This document shows positions 14,319-21,415 of a stretch of DNA of 32,096 nt, piece by piece. A program made the position numbers and the translations under genes. Origin of the DNA: Planctomycetota bacterium (lineage in GTDB: Bacteria; Planctomycetota; Phycisphaerae; WQYP01); NCBI GenBank assembly GCA_021810145.1, contig JAJZJL010000051.1, positions 1-32,096 of the forward strand, in the 5' to 3' direction. Within the stretch, counting starts at the first letter, position 1. The number at the start of each line of letters is the position of its first letter. The notes under the pieces are model-generated. The model was given only the letters and a program-made list of their open reading frames with translations, did no database searches and had not been told where the DNA came from.

Positions 14319-16109
14319 ATGATGAAGACGGTTGTTCACGTCACACATGAAATCGTACAGAAAATTGGCGGAATCGGAGCGGTTCTCCATGGCTTGCTGA
14401 CATCCAAACATTACTCCGAGCATGTGGATCGTAATATTCTCGTCGGGCCGCTGTTTAACACCGACGGTCCGGCGGATTTACGGCTGGGACATGATGGCGA
14501 AGTGCTCTACAGTTCCATGGATGGCATTACCGGCCATCCTCTGGCTTCGGCACTGGCCGAGGTGGAGCGGAAATATCATGTGGAGTTAATTTATGGCCGC
14601 AAGGCGTTTCATGATAAATTCACGGGCATAACATCGCATCCGGAAGTACTGCTGATCAACGTGAATCATTTCGATCAGTCCCGCATTGGGATGTTTAAAT
14701 TTCATCTGTTTGAAAAGTTCGGCATTGAATCCAACCGGTATGAATATGTCTGGGATTACGAGCAGTACCTGCGTATTGCCGAACCGGCCATTGATGCGCT
14801 TTTGGCCATCGGGTGCGGCAGTGTGTCGCACCCGGCGGTGCTTCTTTCCCATGAATATATGGGAATGCCCACTGCTCTGGCGGCCCGGCTCAATGCGCCG
14901 GCGCACTTTCGCACCATCTTTTATGCCCATGAAGTGGCACCCATGCGCCGGATTGTGGAATCTCATCCTGGCCAGGACATTGCATTTTACAACGCCATGC
15001 GACAGGCCACGCGGGAGGGCCTGAATGTCAATGATGTGTTTGGTTCGCAGAAATTCTTCTACAAATACCCGCTGGTTGATGCGGCCAAACATTGTGACAA
15101 TATATTTGCCGTCGGGGATTACATTGTCGATGAATTCAGATTTCTGGATTCCGCATTCAAAAAGAAGAATATTGATCTGGCGTATAACGGCGTGCCGGCG
15201 TTTGAGTTGTCGCTGGAAGAGAAAATGACCTCGCGCAACCGCCTGCAGCATTATTGCGAGACCTTGCTGGGATACCGTCCTGATTTTGTTCTCACGCATG
15301 TTACCCGCATGGTTCTTTCCAAGGGCTTGTGGCGCGATGTGCGCGTTATGGAGCATCTGGAAAAATTATTGCGGCATGGCAATCAGTCCGCCGTCCTGCT
15401 GGTGCTTTCCACCGAAACTTCCGCCCGGCGCACCGATGATGTGCGCAATATGGAGGTATCATACAAATGGCCCGTTGCGCATCGTGAAGGCTATCCGGAT
15501 CTTACCGGCGGTGAAGCCGCATTTTATGCCGGCGTGCAGGAATTCAACGCCCGCAGCAGAAATGCCAAAATTGTTTACATCAATCAGTTTGGCTTTGACC
15601 GCCGCACCTGCGGCGATCGTATGCCCGCGGATATGGAATTTATGGACATCCGGCACGGATCGGATCTTGAATTCGGCCAATCCATTTATGAACCGTTTGG
15701 CATTGCCCAGATTGAACCGATTTCCTTCGGAGCTATTTGCGTTTATACCGCCTTGTGCGGGTGTGCGGGATTTGTCCGCCATGTTGCCGGATCGGCGGGT
15801 ACGGAAAATGTCATTGAAGTTGATTACACCCAATCCGGCGAAGCGCATCCGCACAGCATTCAGGATTGCCTGCTGATTGATCATGCCAACCGTGATTACA
15901 TTGAAGGCTCGGTGGCGCAGACCATCGCCGCCGAGATTCATCGCCGGTTGCCGCGATCAGAATCGCAGTTTGACCGCCTGCTTCAGCAGGGTTACAAACT
16001 CGCCTCGCGGATGAGCTGGGAAGTTGTGGCACGTGATTATGTTCTGCCGGGCATTGAAAAAGCATTGGCTCAGCCTGCGGCGGCGGTAAAGAAAATGGCA
16101 TCGGTGTAA
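14319..16109 (+). CDS. Glycogen synthase-like glycosyltransferase (GYS/GT3-like)
   Basis: Probable glucan synthase using a nucleotide-activated glucose for storage polysaccharide in the cytoplasm. The 596-residue product opens with VVHVTHEIVQKIGGIGAVLH, the substrate-binding K-x-GGI-x-V region near the N-terminus as in glycogen synthases. A GT-B fold is suggested by length and by the late E-x7-E motif (EPFGIAQIE, in SIYEPFGIAQIEPISFGAIC), a retaining glycosyltransferase signature. The size and the NQFGFDRRTCG block nearby point to eukaryote-type GT3 rather than the 480-residue GlgA (GT5). ATG 14319 has AAAGGA 9 nt upstream; 14301 is also possible, and the in-frame ATG at 14121 is unlikely. 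The gene is convergent with the queD homologue 18 bp downstream. Substrate is inferred. Confidence 0.78.
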   Translation: MMKTVVHVTHEIVQKIGGIGAVLHGLLTSKHYSEHVDRNILVGPLFNTDGPADLRLGHDGEVLYSSMDGITGHPLASALAEVERKYHVELIYGRKAFHDKFTGITSHPEVLLINVNHFDQSRIGMFKFHLFEKFGIESNRYEYVWDYEQYLRIAEPAIDALLAIGCGSVSHPAVLLSHEYMGMPTALAARLNAPAHFRTIFYAHEVAPMRRIVESHPGQDIAFYNAMRQATREGLNVNDVFGSQKFFYKYPLVDAAKHCDNIFAVGDYIVDEFRFLDSAFKKKNIDLAYNGVPAFELSLEEKMTSRNRLQHYCETLLGYRPDFVLTHVTRMVLSKGLWRDVRVMEHLEKLLRHGNQSAVLLVLSTETSARRTDDVRNMEVSYKWPVAHREGYPDLTGGEAAFYAGVQEFNARSRNAKIVYINQFGFDRRTCGDRMPADMEFMDIRHGSDLEFGQSIYEPFGIAQIEPISFGAICVYTALCGCAGFVRHVAGSAGTENVIEVDYTQSGEAHPHSIQDCLLIDHANRDYIEGSVAQTIAAEIHRRLPRSESQFDRLLQQGYKLASRMSWEVVARDYVLPGIEKALAQPAAAVKKMASV

Positions 16110-16127
16110 CGCGGTGCCGATACGCTG

Positions 16128-16499
16128 TTATTCAGGCATGAAAATGGCCACACACCCTGGAGCCTCGGTAATTGAGACACTCAACACTTTGGCCGGTGGC
16201 GCTATTTGCGGTGCCAGAAGTTCGGCAATACGCTGGGCTATCCGCTCGGCGGATGGGTTAATGGCGCGGTCAAATGGGGCAATATCATTCATGTGCCGGT
16301 AATGCCACGATGCGCAAATTTCCTTAAGCATGGATTCCAGCATGTGAAAATCCATAACGGTTTCAAGGGCATCGAGTTGTCCGGACGCCACACGCGCCGT
16401 CACACGCCAGTCGTGGCCGTGCTGCGGTTCCAGTTTGCCGCCGGGCAGTCGCAATTGATGCGTTGCGCAGAATGTTGCTTGGACTTCAATGGCAAACAT
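16128..16499 (-). CDS. queD: 6-pyruvoyl-tetrahydropterin synthase/QueD family protein
   Basis: Member of the PTPS/QueD fold, zinc enzymes acting on 7,8-dihydroneopterin triphosphate; in bacteria usually 6-carboxy-tetrahydropterin synthase of the queuosine pathway. The 123-residue product has zinc-ligand histidines in FCATHQL and in the HGHDW motif, then a VMDFHMLESMLKEI block, HMND with a following PF, NPSAERIAQRIAELL, and TEAPGCVAIF with the conserved Glu near the end. Length is typical for QueD (about 120). The catalytic Cys of QueD (usually CxxxHGH) is not present: the residues before HGH are KLEPQ. That makes the exact activity uncertain (QueD-like or a PTPS-III-type relative). It follows proC by 23 bp on the same strand; no other queuosine genes are near. 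Confidence 0.85.
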   Translation of the reverse strand: MFAIEVQATFCATHQLRLPGGKLEPQHGHDWRVTARVASGQLDALETVMDFHMLESMLKEICASWHYRHMNDIAPFDRAINPSAERIAQRIAELLAPQIAPPAKVLSVSITEAPGCVAIFMPE

Positions 16500-16522
16500 T
16501 ATCTTTTTTTCCGCTATTTTAG

Positions 16523-17338
16523 TTAACGCGACAATTCGGCGCCGCGCTTGACCGCGGCGGATAATGCCGCCGCGATAATGTCCGCAAACCGCTGGCCGGC
16601 CAGAGTGTTTATGGCCGCTTCGGTAAATCCACCCGGACTTGTGACCTTGCGGCGCAATTCCGCCGCGGAGTCTTCTGACTGCTCCAGCAGCCGGCCGGCA
16701 CCAATGATGGTTTGGCGGGCCAGGAGTTGCGCATCCGCCGGCGGGAGTCCCAGACTCACACCCGCCGCCGTCATCGCTTCGGCCAGATAAAACACATACG
16801 CCGGACCTGATCCGGACAGGCTCGTGACAGCATCCATCAGCGATTCCGGAACCGTTGCGACCGTTCCACAGGCTCCGAAGATGCTCACGGCAAAGCGCAT
16901 ATCAACATCCGTCGCCGCACTTCCGCGGCAAATGCCGGTGGCTCCCGCCCCGACCAGCACAGGGGTATTGGGCATGACCCGTACCACACGTACCGCGGAA
17001 CCCAGTTGTCTTTCAATAAAGCCCGTGGAGATGGCCGCCACAATGGATATCAGCAGTGTGGACGGTTTTATAACGGGCTTAATCTGCTGCAATACTTCTT
17101 CAATTTTCTGCGGCTTAACCGCCAGCAGTACTGACTCGGATGCCGCAACCACTTCCGCGGAGTCCGCCGATGCGGCAATGCTCAATTGCCCCGCCAGCAA
17201 TTCCCGGCGCTGTTCGGATGGATCTGCGACAAATAATTCCGCAGGCTTGAATAATCCGGCGCTGATGCCGCCGCGGGCAATGGCCTCCGCCATATTGCCG
17301 CCCCCGATGAAACCCAGTTTGTAGGATGTTGCTGCCAT
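16523..17338 (-). CDS. proC: Pyrroline-5-carboxylate reductase
   Basis: Catalyses the last step of proline synthesis, reduction of pyrroline-5-carboxylate to proline with NAD(P)H. The 271-residue product (typical about 270) starts with the Rossmann motif LGFIGGGNMAEAIARG and has VLLAVKPQ, the VRVMPNTPVLVGAGATGICR block, SLSGSGPAYVFYLAEAM and the C-terminal signature VTSPGGFTEAAINTL. All are diagnostic. AAGGTG lies 6 nt before the ATG. It is placed between a two-gene hypothetical cassette (9 bp upstream) and the QueD homologue (23 bp downstream), all on the minus strand, so it may depend on the promoter near 18255. Confidence 0.96.
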   Translation of the reverse strand: MAATSYKLGFIGGGNMAEAIARGGISAGLFKPAELFVADPSEQRRELLAGQLSIAASADSAEVVAASESVLLAVKPQKIEEVLQQIKPVIKPSTLLISIVAAISTGFIERQLGSAVRVVRVMPNTPVLVGAGATGICRGSAATDVDMRFAVSIFGACGTVATVPESLMDAVTSLSGSGPAYVFYLAEAMTAAGVSLGLPPADAQLLARQTIIGAGRLLEQSEDSAAELRRKVTSPGGFTEAAINTLAGQRFADIIAAALSAAVKRGAELSR

Positions 17339-17347
17339 ATTAGCACC

Positions 17348-17863
17348 TTATTTAAGTGTCTGAGCCGCGTGCTGCAATAGTTTAATCAACTGGGCACCGC
17401 GTGGTGTGCGCAAGGGAGCAAATTCGGAAAAGTCATATTCAGCCGGTACGACTACAGCTCCACTTTGGTCCTGCCAGGGATACTCGGCATTCGGCGTCTG
17501 CGCATCAGATGTCGGTGCCAGAGACTCGATATGCGGGGATAATGCCCTTGCGATTTGGAGTAAATGCGATACCACGTTCGATTTAGTTCCCCGATCCGTT
17601 GTACGGGAAGCAATATCTCGAACAATAATTGGCAACGTTTTCGCAATGCATTTATGCGACCTCCAGTTGAAATTCTGTCTTCCATCTTTCATCATGTGGG
17701 CCTTGCATAACTTCTCGCATGCCATTTGGAGATGATGCAGCCTCTCACATTCCGCAACGCGGCCTTGGGCGAGGCATAAGGCGTGGTAGGTCTCCCAATC
17801 CGCATATGATTGGCTCGCGTAAGCCTGCGACCAAGCCCGTATCACCGCATTGCTTGAACTCAC
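17348..17863 (-). CDS. Hypothetical protein, HEPN-like helical domain
   Basis: Product of 171 residues, cytoplasmic. The part about residues 20-95 is predicted helical and carries CERLHHLQMACEKLCKAHMM, which resembles the HxLQMAxEKLxKA helix I recall from HEPN-type proteins, followed by an SHKCIAKTLP segment where relatives have an SHxAF motif. The canonical HEPN nuclease motif R-x4-6-H is not visible, so an RNase activity should not be assumed. The C-terminus has the ordered-looking PAEYDFSEFAPLRTPRGAQL. I prefer the GTG start at 17863, whose GTGA overlaps the upstream stop and which has GGGAG 8 nt before it; the ATG at 17890 is an alternative. The upstream partner gene is coupled, giving a two-gene cassette just before proC. 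Confidence 0.7.
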   Translation of the reverse strand: MSSSNAVIRAWSQAYASQSYADWETYHALCLAQGRVAECERLHHLQMACEKLCKAHMMKDGRQNFNWRSHKCIAKTLPIIVRDIASRTTDRGTKSNVVSHLLQIARALSPHIESLAPTSDAQTPNAEYPWQDQSGAVVVPAEYDFSEFAPLRTPRGAQLIKLLQHAAQTLK

Positions 17864-18210
17864 CTCGTAAGCTCCCGTGCAATCTTCCAACCATCGGGCA
17901 GTGTTAGCCGCCCGTTGCGCAGTCTGTCGAATTCACGGCGCGATACCTCCACGATTACCAGCGGATAAGGAACCTCGTGCGACGGTCCAAAATAGACTGG
18001 CATAATCCCACATTCAACGGTCGCTCGATTAACCTCAAGCAACTTAATCGGCTCATGATTGCTGTGATCATCTCCCGCTTTTTTCAACAGGAAGATACGT
18101 TCCACTTCCTGATCAATGTCGAAATGTTGGTGGGCCAGATGTTCCGCCACGCGCGTGCGCTTGAGTTGATGAGAAGAGTTTCCATTTCTCTTTAGCAATC
18201 GCTGGGCCAT
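17860..18210 (-). CDS. Hypothetical protein, first gene of the two-gene cassette
   Basis: Product of 116 residues, basic at the N-terminus. The C-terminal half is the informative part: IKLLEVNRATVECGIMPVYF, then GPSHEVPYPLVIVEVSRREF, then LTLPDGWKIAREL. This pattern (vYFGP, VPYP-x-VIVEV, EF-x-R, LP-x-GW) is one I recall in short uncharacterised proteins encoded beside HEPN-like proteins in cyanobacteria and other phyla. ATG 18210 is preferred over an in-frame TTG at 18225. Translational coupling (GTGA overlap) to the downstream gene implies a complex or paired function, for example toxin-antitoxin-like, but nothing here proves that. A TATAAT promoter lies about 45 bp upstream. Confidence 0.7.
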   Translation of the reverse strand: MAQRLLKRNGNSSHQLKRTRVAEHLAHQHFDIDQEVERIFLLKKAGDDHSNHEPIKLLEVNRATVECGIMPVYFGPSHEVPYPLVIVEVSRREFDRLRNGRLTLPDGWKIARELTR

Positions 18211-18254
18211 GGTCAAATCTCGCAAAAGCTGATCTTCAACACCAATCTGGGTGA

Positions 18255-18284
18255 ATTATAAGCACATTATGCCGCAAAAACCAA
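18255..18284 (-). promoter_or_regulatory. Promoter of the hypothetical-proC-queD gene group
   Basis: On the minus strand, TTGGTT (18279-18284) is followed by an 18-bp spacer and a perfect TATAAT (18255-18260). The predicted start near 18248 leaves a leader of about 38 nt to ATG 18210. No other strong promoter lies between here and the queD end, consistent with one four-gene transcript. Confidence 0.5.
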
Positions 18285-18285
18285 C

Positions 18286-18321
18286 AAAAAAAGGCCCGGC
18301 TGGTATTACCGGCCGGGCCTT
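18286..18321 (-). terminator. Rho-independent terminator of ppdK
   Basis: On the minus strand a perfect 10-bp stem (AAGGCCCGGC with GCCGGGCCTT) around an 11-nt loop is followed by a T run (A run 18286-18292 on the plus strand). It lies 50 bp after the ppdK stop and separates it from the next promoter. Confidence 0.85.
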
Positions 18322-18370
18322 GAGATTGAAACGTTAACCGTGCGGCATGATTGCCAATGCCACAACGCCA

Positions 18371-21037
18371 TTACTTCGTGGAATAGCTTCCGCCGGTGTT
18401 GGCCTTCACCACGGCCTGCGCCGCCGCCAACCGGGCGATCGGAACACGATACGGTGAGCAACTGACATAATTCAGCCCGACACGGTGACAGAATTCCACC
18501 GATGCCGGATCGCCGCCATGTTCACCGCAAATACCGACCTTCAGATCGTTGCGGGTGCCGCGGCCTTTTTGAATGGCAATTTTAATCAGTTCGCCAACAC
18601 CGTCCTGATCCAGTGAGTTAAATGGATCCTTGGGCAGAATTTCCAGTTCAACATACCGCGGCACAAATGATGCCACATCATCACGCGAGAAGCCGAAGGT
18701 CATCTGCGTAAGATCATTGGTTCCGAAGCTGAAGAATTCCGCTTCTTTGGCGATCTGATCGGCGGTGATGGCCGCGCGGGGCAATTCAATCATGGTGCCG
18801 ACCTTGTATTCCACTTTCTTGCCGGCCTTGGCAAATACTTCATCCGCCACGGCCCGCACACGCGGAAGCAGAAATTCCAGTTCCTTTACCGTGTTGACAA
18901 TCGGAATCATGATTTCAGGGTAAACCTTGACACCCTTCTTGGCCACTTCCACGGCGGCCTGGAAAATCGCCCGAACCTGCATTTCCTGAATTTCCGGGAA
19001 TATGACCGCCAGGCGGCAACCGCGGAAGCCAAGCATCGGGTTGGATTCATGCAGCTCTGTCACGCGCCGCTTGATTCGATCCAACGGCACTTTCATCTGA
19101 CGCGCCATTTCACGCTGATTTTTTTCCTCATGCGGAAGGAACTCATGCAACGGCGGGTCCAGCAACCGGATTGTTACCGGCAGGCCATCCATCGCTTTGA
19201 ATATGCCGACAAAATCTTTCTTCTGATACGGCAGCAGCTTTTTCAACGCGGCCCGGCGATCTTTTTCATTGTCGGCGAGAATCATTTCCCGCACAGCTAC
19301 GATACGATCCCCTTCAAAGAACATATGCTCGGTGCGGCACAGGCCAATACCCTGTGCTCCGAATTCACGGGCCACTTTGGCATCATTAGGCGTATCGGCA
19401 TTCGTGCGAACCTGCAGTTTGCGGATGGAATCCGCCCAGCCCATAAGCGTGGCAAAATCGCCGGAGACTTTCGGCTTAACCGTCGGAACCGCGCCGGAGA
19501 ATACACAACCCGTGGAGCCGTCAATGGAAATGGTGTCCTTGCGGCTAAATTTGCGGGCCTTGCCATTAGCGGCTTTGATAATGACCGTTCCGGCCTTGGC
19601 GTCAATATCCAGTTCGCCGCACCCGGCCACGCACGGTTTGCCCATGCCGCGGGCCACAACAGCCGCGTGGCTGGTCATGCCGCCGGTGCTGGTGAGAATT
19701 CCCACCGCCGTCTGCATACCGCCAATGTCTTCCGGTGAGGTTTCCTTCCGCACAAGAATAACTTTTTCGCCATCGGCAAAGCGCTTCTCCGCCTCTTCCG
19801 CAGTGAAGGCCAATTTGCCCACGGCCGCGCCCGGCGATGCCGGCAGACCCTTGGCAATCTGATCACGCGGCGCTTTGGGGTCAAATGAGGGGTGCAGGAG
19901 CTGATCCAGGCTTGATGGTTCAACCCGCAGCACGGCTGTATTCTGATCGATCAGGCCCTCGGTAACCATTTCCACTGCGATGCGAACGGCGGCTTGAGCG
20001 GTGCGCTTGCCGTTGCGGGTTTGCAGCATATAAAAATGATTGTGCTCAACGGTGAATTCCATATCCTGTACATCCTTGAAATGTTTTTCAAGAATGTCCT
20101 TCACCCGCAGCAATTCCGCATACGCATCCGGCAGGGTATCGCCCATGCGTTCAATCGGCTGCGGCGTGCGAATACCGGCAACCACATCTTCACCCTGGGC
20201 GTTGATGAGAAATTCGCCGTAGAACACATTTTCGCCCGTGGAGGGATCGCGGGTGAAACAAACGCCGGTGGCGCAATCTTCGCCCATGTTGCCGAAGACC
20301 ATGGCCTGCACGTTTACGGCCGTGCCGTTAAGACCGGAAATTTCATTAATTTGTCGATATTTAATGGCCCGCGGGCTCATCCATGATTGAAACACGGCTT
20401 TGACCGATTTCAAAATCTGCTCACGCGGGCTGGTGGGAAATTTTTCTTTGGTATGCTTTTCGTAAACTTTCAGATAGCGCTGGCATACTTCCTTCAGGCC
20501 ATCAACATCCAGATCGGTATCCAGCTTGACCTTGCGCTGTTTCTTTACCGCCGCAAGTTCCGCTTCAAAGTGATGGTGATCCACTCCCATAACCGTATCG
20601 CCGAACATATTAATCAATCGCCGCCACGCATCCCATGCGAAGCGCGGGTTTCCGCATGATTTGGAAAATGGATCAATCATTTTTTCGGTCAGGCCGATGT
20701 TCAATACCGTATCCATCATGCCGGGCATGGATACCGCGGCACCGCTGCGGCAGGAAACCAGCAGCGGATTGACCGGATCGCCGAGCTTTTTGCCCAGCGC
20801 TTTTTCCAGCAGCTTGATGCTCTCATCAATCTGCTGCTCCAGGCCGGCGGGAAACTTTTCGCCGTTCTTGTAATACGCCGCGCAGCATTCCGTGCTGATG
20901 GTAAAGCCCGGGGGCACCGGCAGACCAATATTGGTCATTTCAGCCAGGTTCGCACCTTTGCCGCCCAATAGAACTTTATCTTTAGCGCTTCCTTCCGCTT
21001 TGCCATTACCAAAGAAATATGTGAGTTTATCGACCAC
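18371..21037 (-). CDS. ppdK: Pyruvate, phosphate dikinase
   Basis: PPDK interconverts pyruvate + ATP + phosphate and phosphoenolpyruvate + AMP + pyrophosphate, linking glycolysis and gluconeogenesis. The 888-residue product is full length. It begins with the ATP-grasp start VLLGGKGANLAEMTNIGLPV and PPGFTIST, and has the phosphohistidine swivel domain motif GGMTSHAAVVARGMGKPCVA with the catalytic His at about residue 457. The C-terminal PEP-binding TIM barrel includes GLCRTEHMFF, GFRGCRLAV, EFFSFGTNDLTQMTFGFSRD and VGICGEHGGDPASVEF. The start is GTG at 21037 (GGAGG 9 nt upstream). Flanking promoter and terminator indicate a single-gene transcript. It is divergent from the membrane-chaperone-like gene. 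Confidence 0.97.
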   Translation of the reverse strand: MVDKLTYFFGNGKAEGSAKDKVLLGGKGANLAEMTNIGLPVPPGFTISTECCAAYYKNGEKFPAGLEQQIDESIKLLEKALGKKLGDPVNPLLVSCRSGAAVSMPGMMDTVLNIGLTEKMIDPFSKSCGNPRFAWDAWRRLINMFGDTVMGVDHHHFEAELAAVKKQRKVKLDTDLDVDGLKEVCQRYLKVYEKHTKEKFPTSPREQILKSVKAVFQSWMSPRAIKYRQINEISGLNGTAVNVQAMVFGNMGEDCATGVCFTRDPSTGENVFYGEFLINAQGEDVVAGIRTPQPIERMGDTLPDAYAELLRVKDILEKHFKDVQDMEFTVEHNHFYMLQTRNGKRTAQAAVRIAVEMVTEGLIDQNTAVLRVEPSSLDQLLHPSFDPKAPRDQIAKGLPASPGAAVGKLAFTAEEAEKRFADGEKVILVRKETSPEDIGGMQTAVGILTSTGGMTSHAAVVARGMGKPCVAGCGELDIDAKAGTVIIKAANGKARKFSRKDTISIDGSTGCVFSGAVPTVKPKVSGDFATLMGWADSIRKLQVRTNADTPNDAKVAREFGAQGIGLCRTEHMFFEGDRIVAVREMILADNEKDRRAALKKLLPYQKKDFVGIFKAMDGLPVTIRLLDPPLHEFLPHEEKNQREMARQMKVPLDRIKRRVTELHESNPMLGFRGCRLAVIFPEIQEMQVRAIFQAAVEVAKKGVKVYPEIMIPIVNTVKELEFLLPRVRAVADEVFAKAGKKVEYKVGTMIELPRAAITADQIAKEAEFFSFGTNDLTQMTFGFSRDDVASFVPRYVELEILPKDPFNSLDQDGVGELIKIAIQKGRGTRNDLKVGICGEHGGDPASVEFCHRVGLNYVSCSPYRVPIARLAAAQAVVKANTGGSYSTK

Positions 21038-21130
21038 GTTGGGGTACCTCCAGGGAAAAACGAAACCGGTGAAAACAGACCATCCGCTGACTGTTCGCCC
21101 AGCCGGTGCAGCGAACGCGGAAAGCGTAAG

Positions 21131-21158
21131 AGTATAAAGGCCGTGCGCCCGGCGTCAA
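21131..21158 (-). promoter_or_regulatory. Promoter of ppdK
   Basis: On the minus strand, TTGACG (21153-21158), a 16-bp spacer and TATACT (21131-21136): 5/6 matches in both hexamers. The leader to the GTG start is about 85-90 nt. Confidence 0.6.
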
Positions 21159-21340
21159 TCGACTTGCGCACAAGCAGCAACCTTGATGGGCCGCGGAATG
21201 TAGGGCGGCGGGCGCATGTCGCGGCCCCCGGACACATCGGCATTCCGGCACACCAGATTGCCGGCTGGCAGGGGTGCCATTTCCATTTCGGCTAAGGGGC
21301 GATATTTCTGCTTCGGTACAACAATTCCCCACCCGCGGGA

Positions 21341-21369
21341 TTTACGCCGCGATCGGAATCGTTTATGCT
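21341..21369 (+). promoter_or_regulatory. Candidate promoter of the PpiD-like/MFS gene pair
   Basis: TTTACG (21341-21346), a 17-bp spacer and TATGCT (21364-21369); 4/6 matches in each hexamer with ideal spacing. A start near 21376 gives a leader of about 40 nt to ATG 21416. Confidence 0.4.
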
Positions 21370-21415
21370 CAAAGGTCTGTTTTATGGTTAATGGTTACTG
21401 CGCGGTGATGAGCCT

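Larger units (their letters stand above)
21038..21415. other. Divergent intergenic region carrying two promoters
   Basis: About 380 bp between ppdK and the PpiD-like gene. It holds one promoter for each gene (21131-21158 minus and 21341-21369 plus). The 180 bp between the two promoters show no clear operator, repeat or small gene. Confidence 0.5.
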
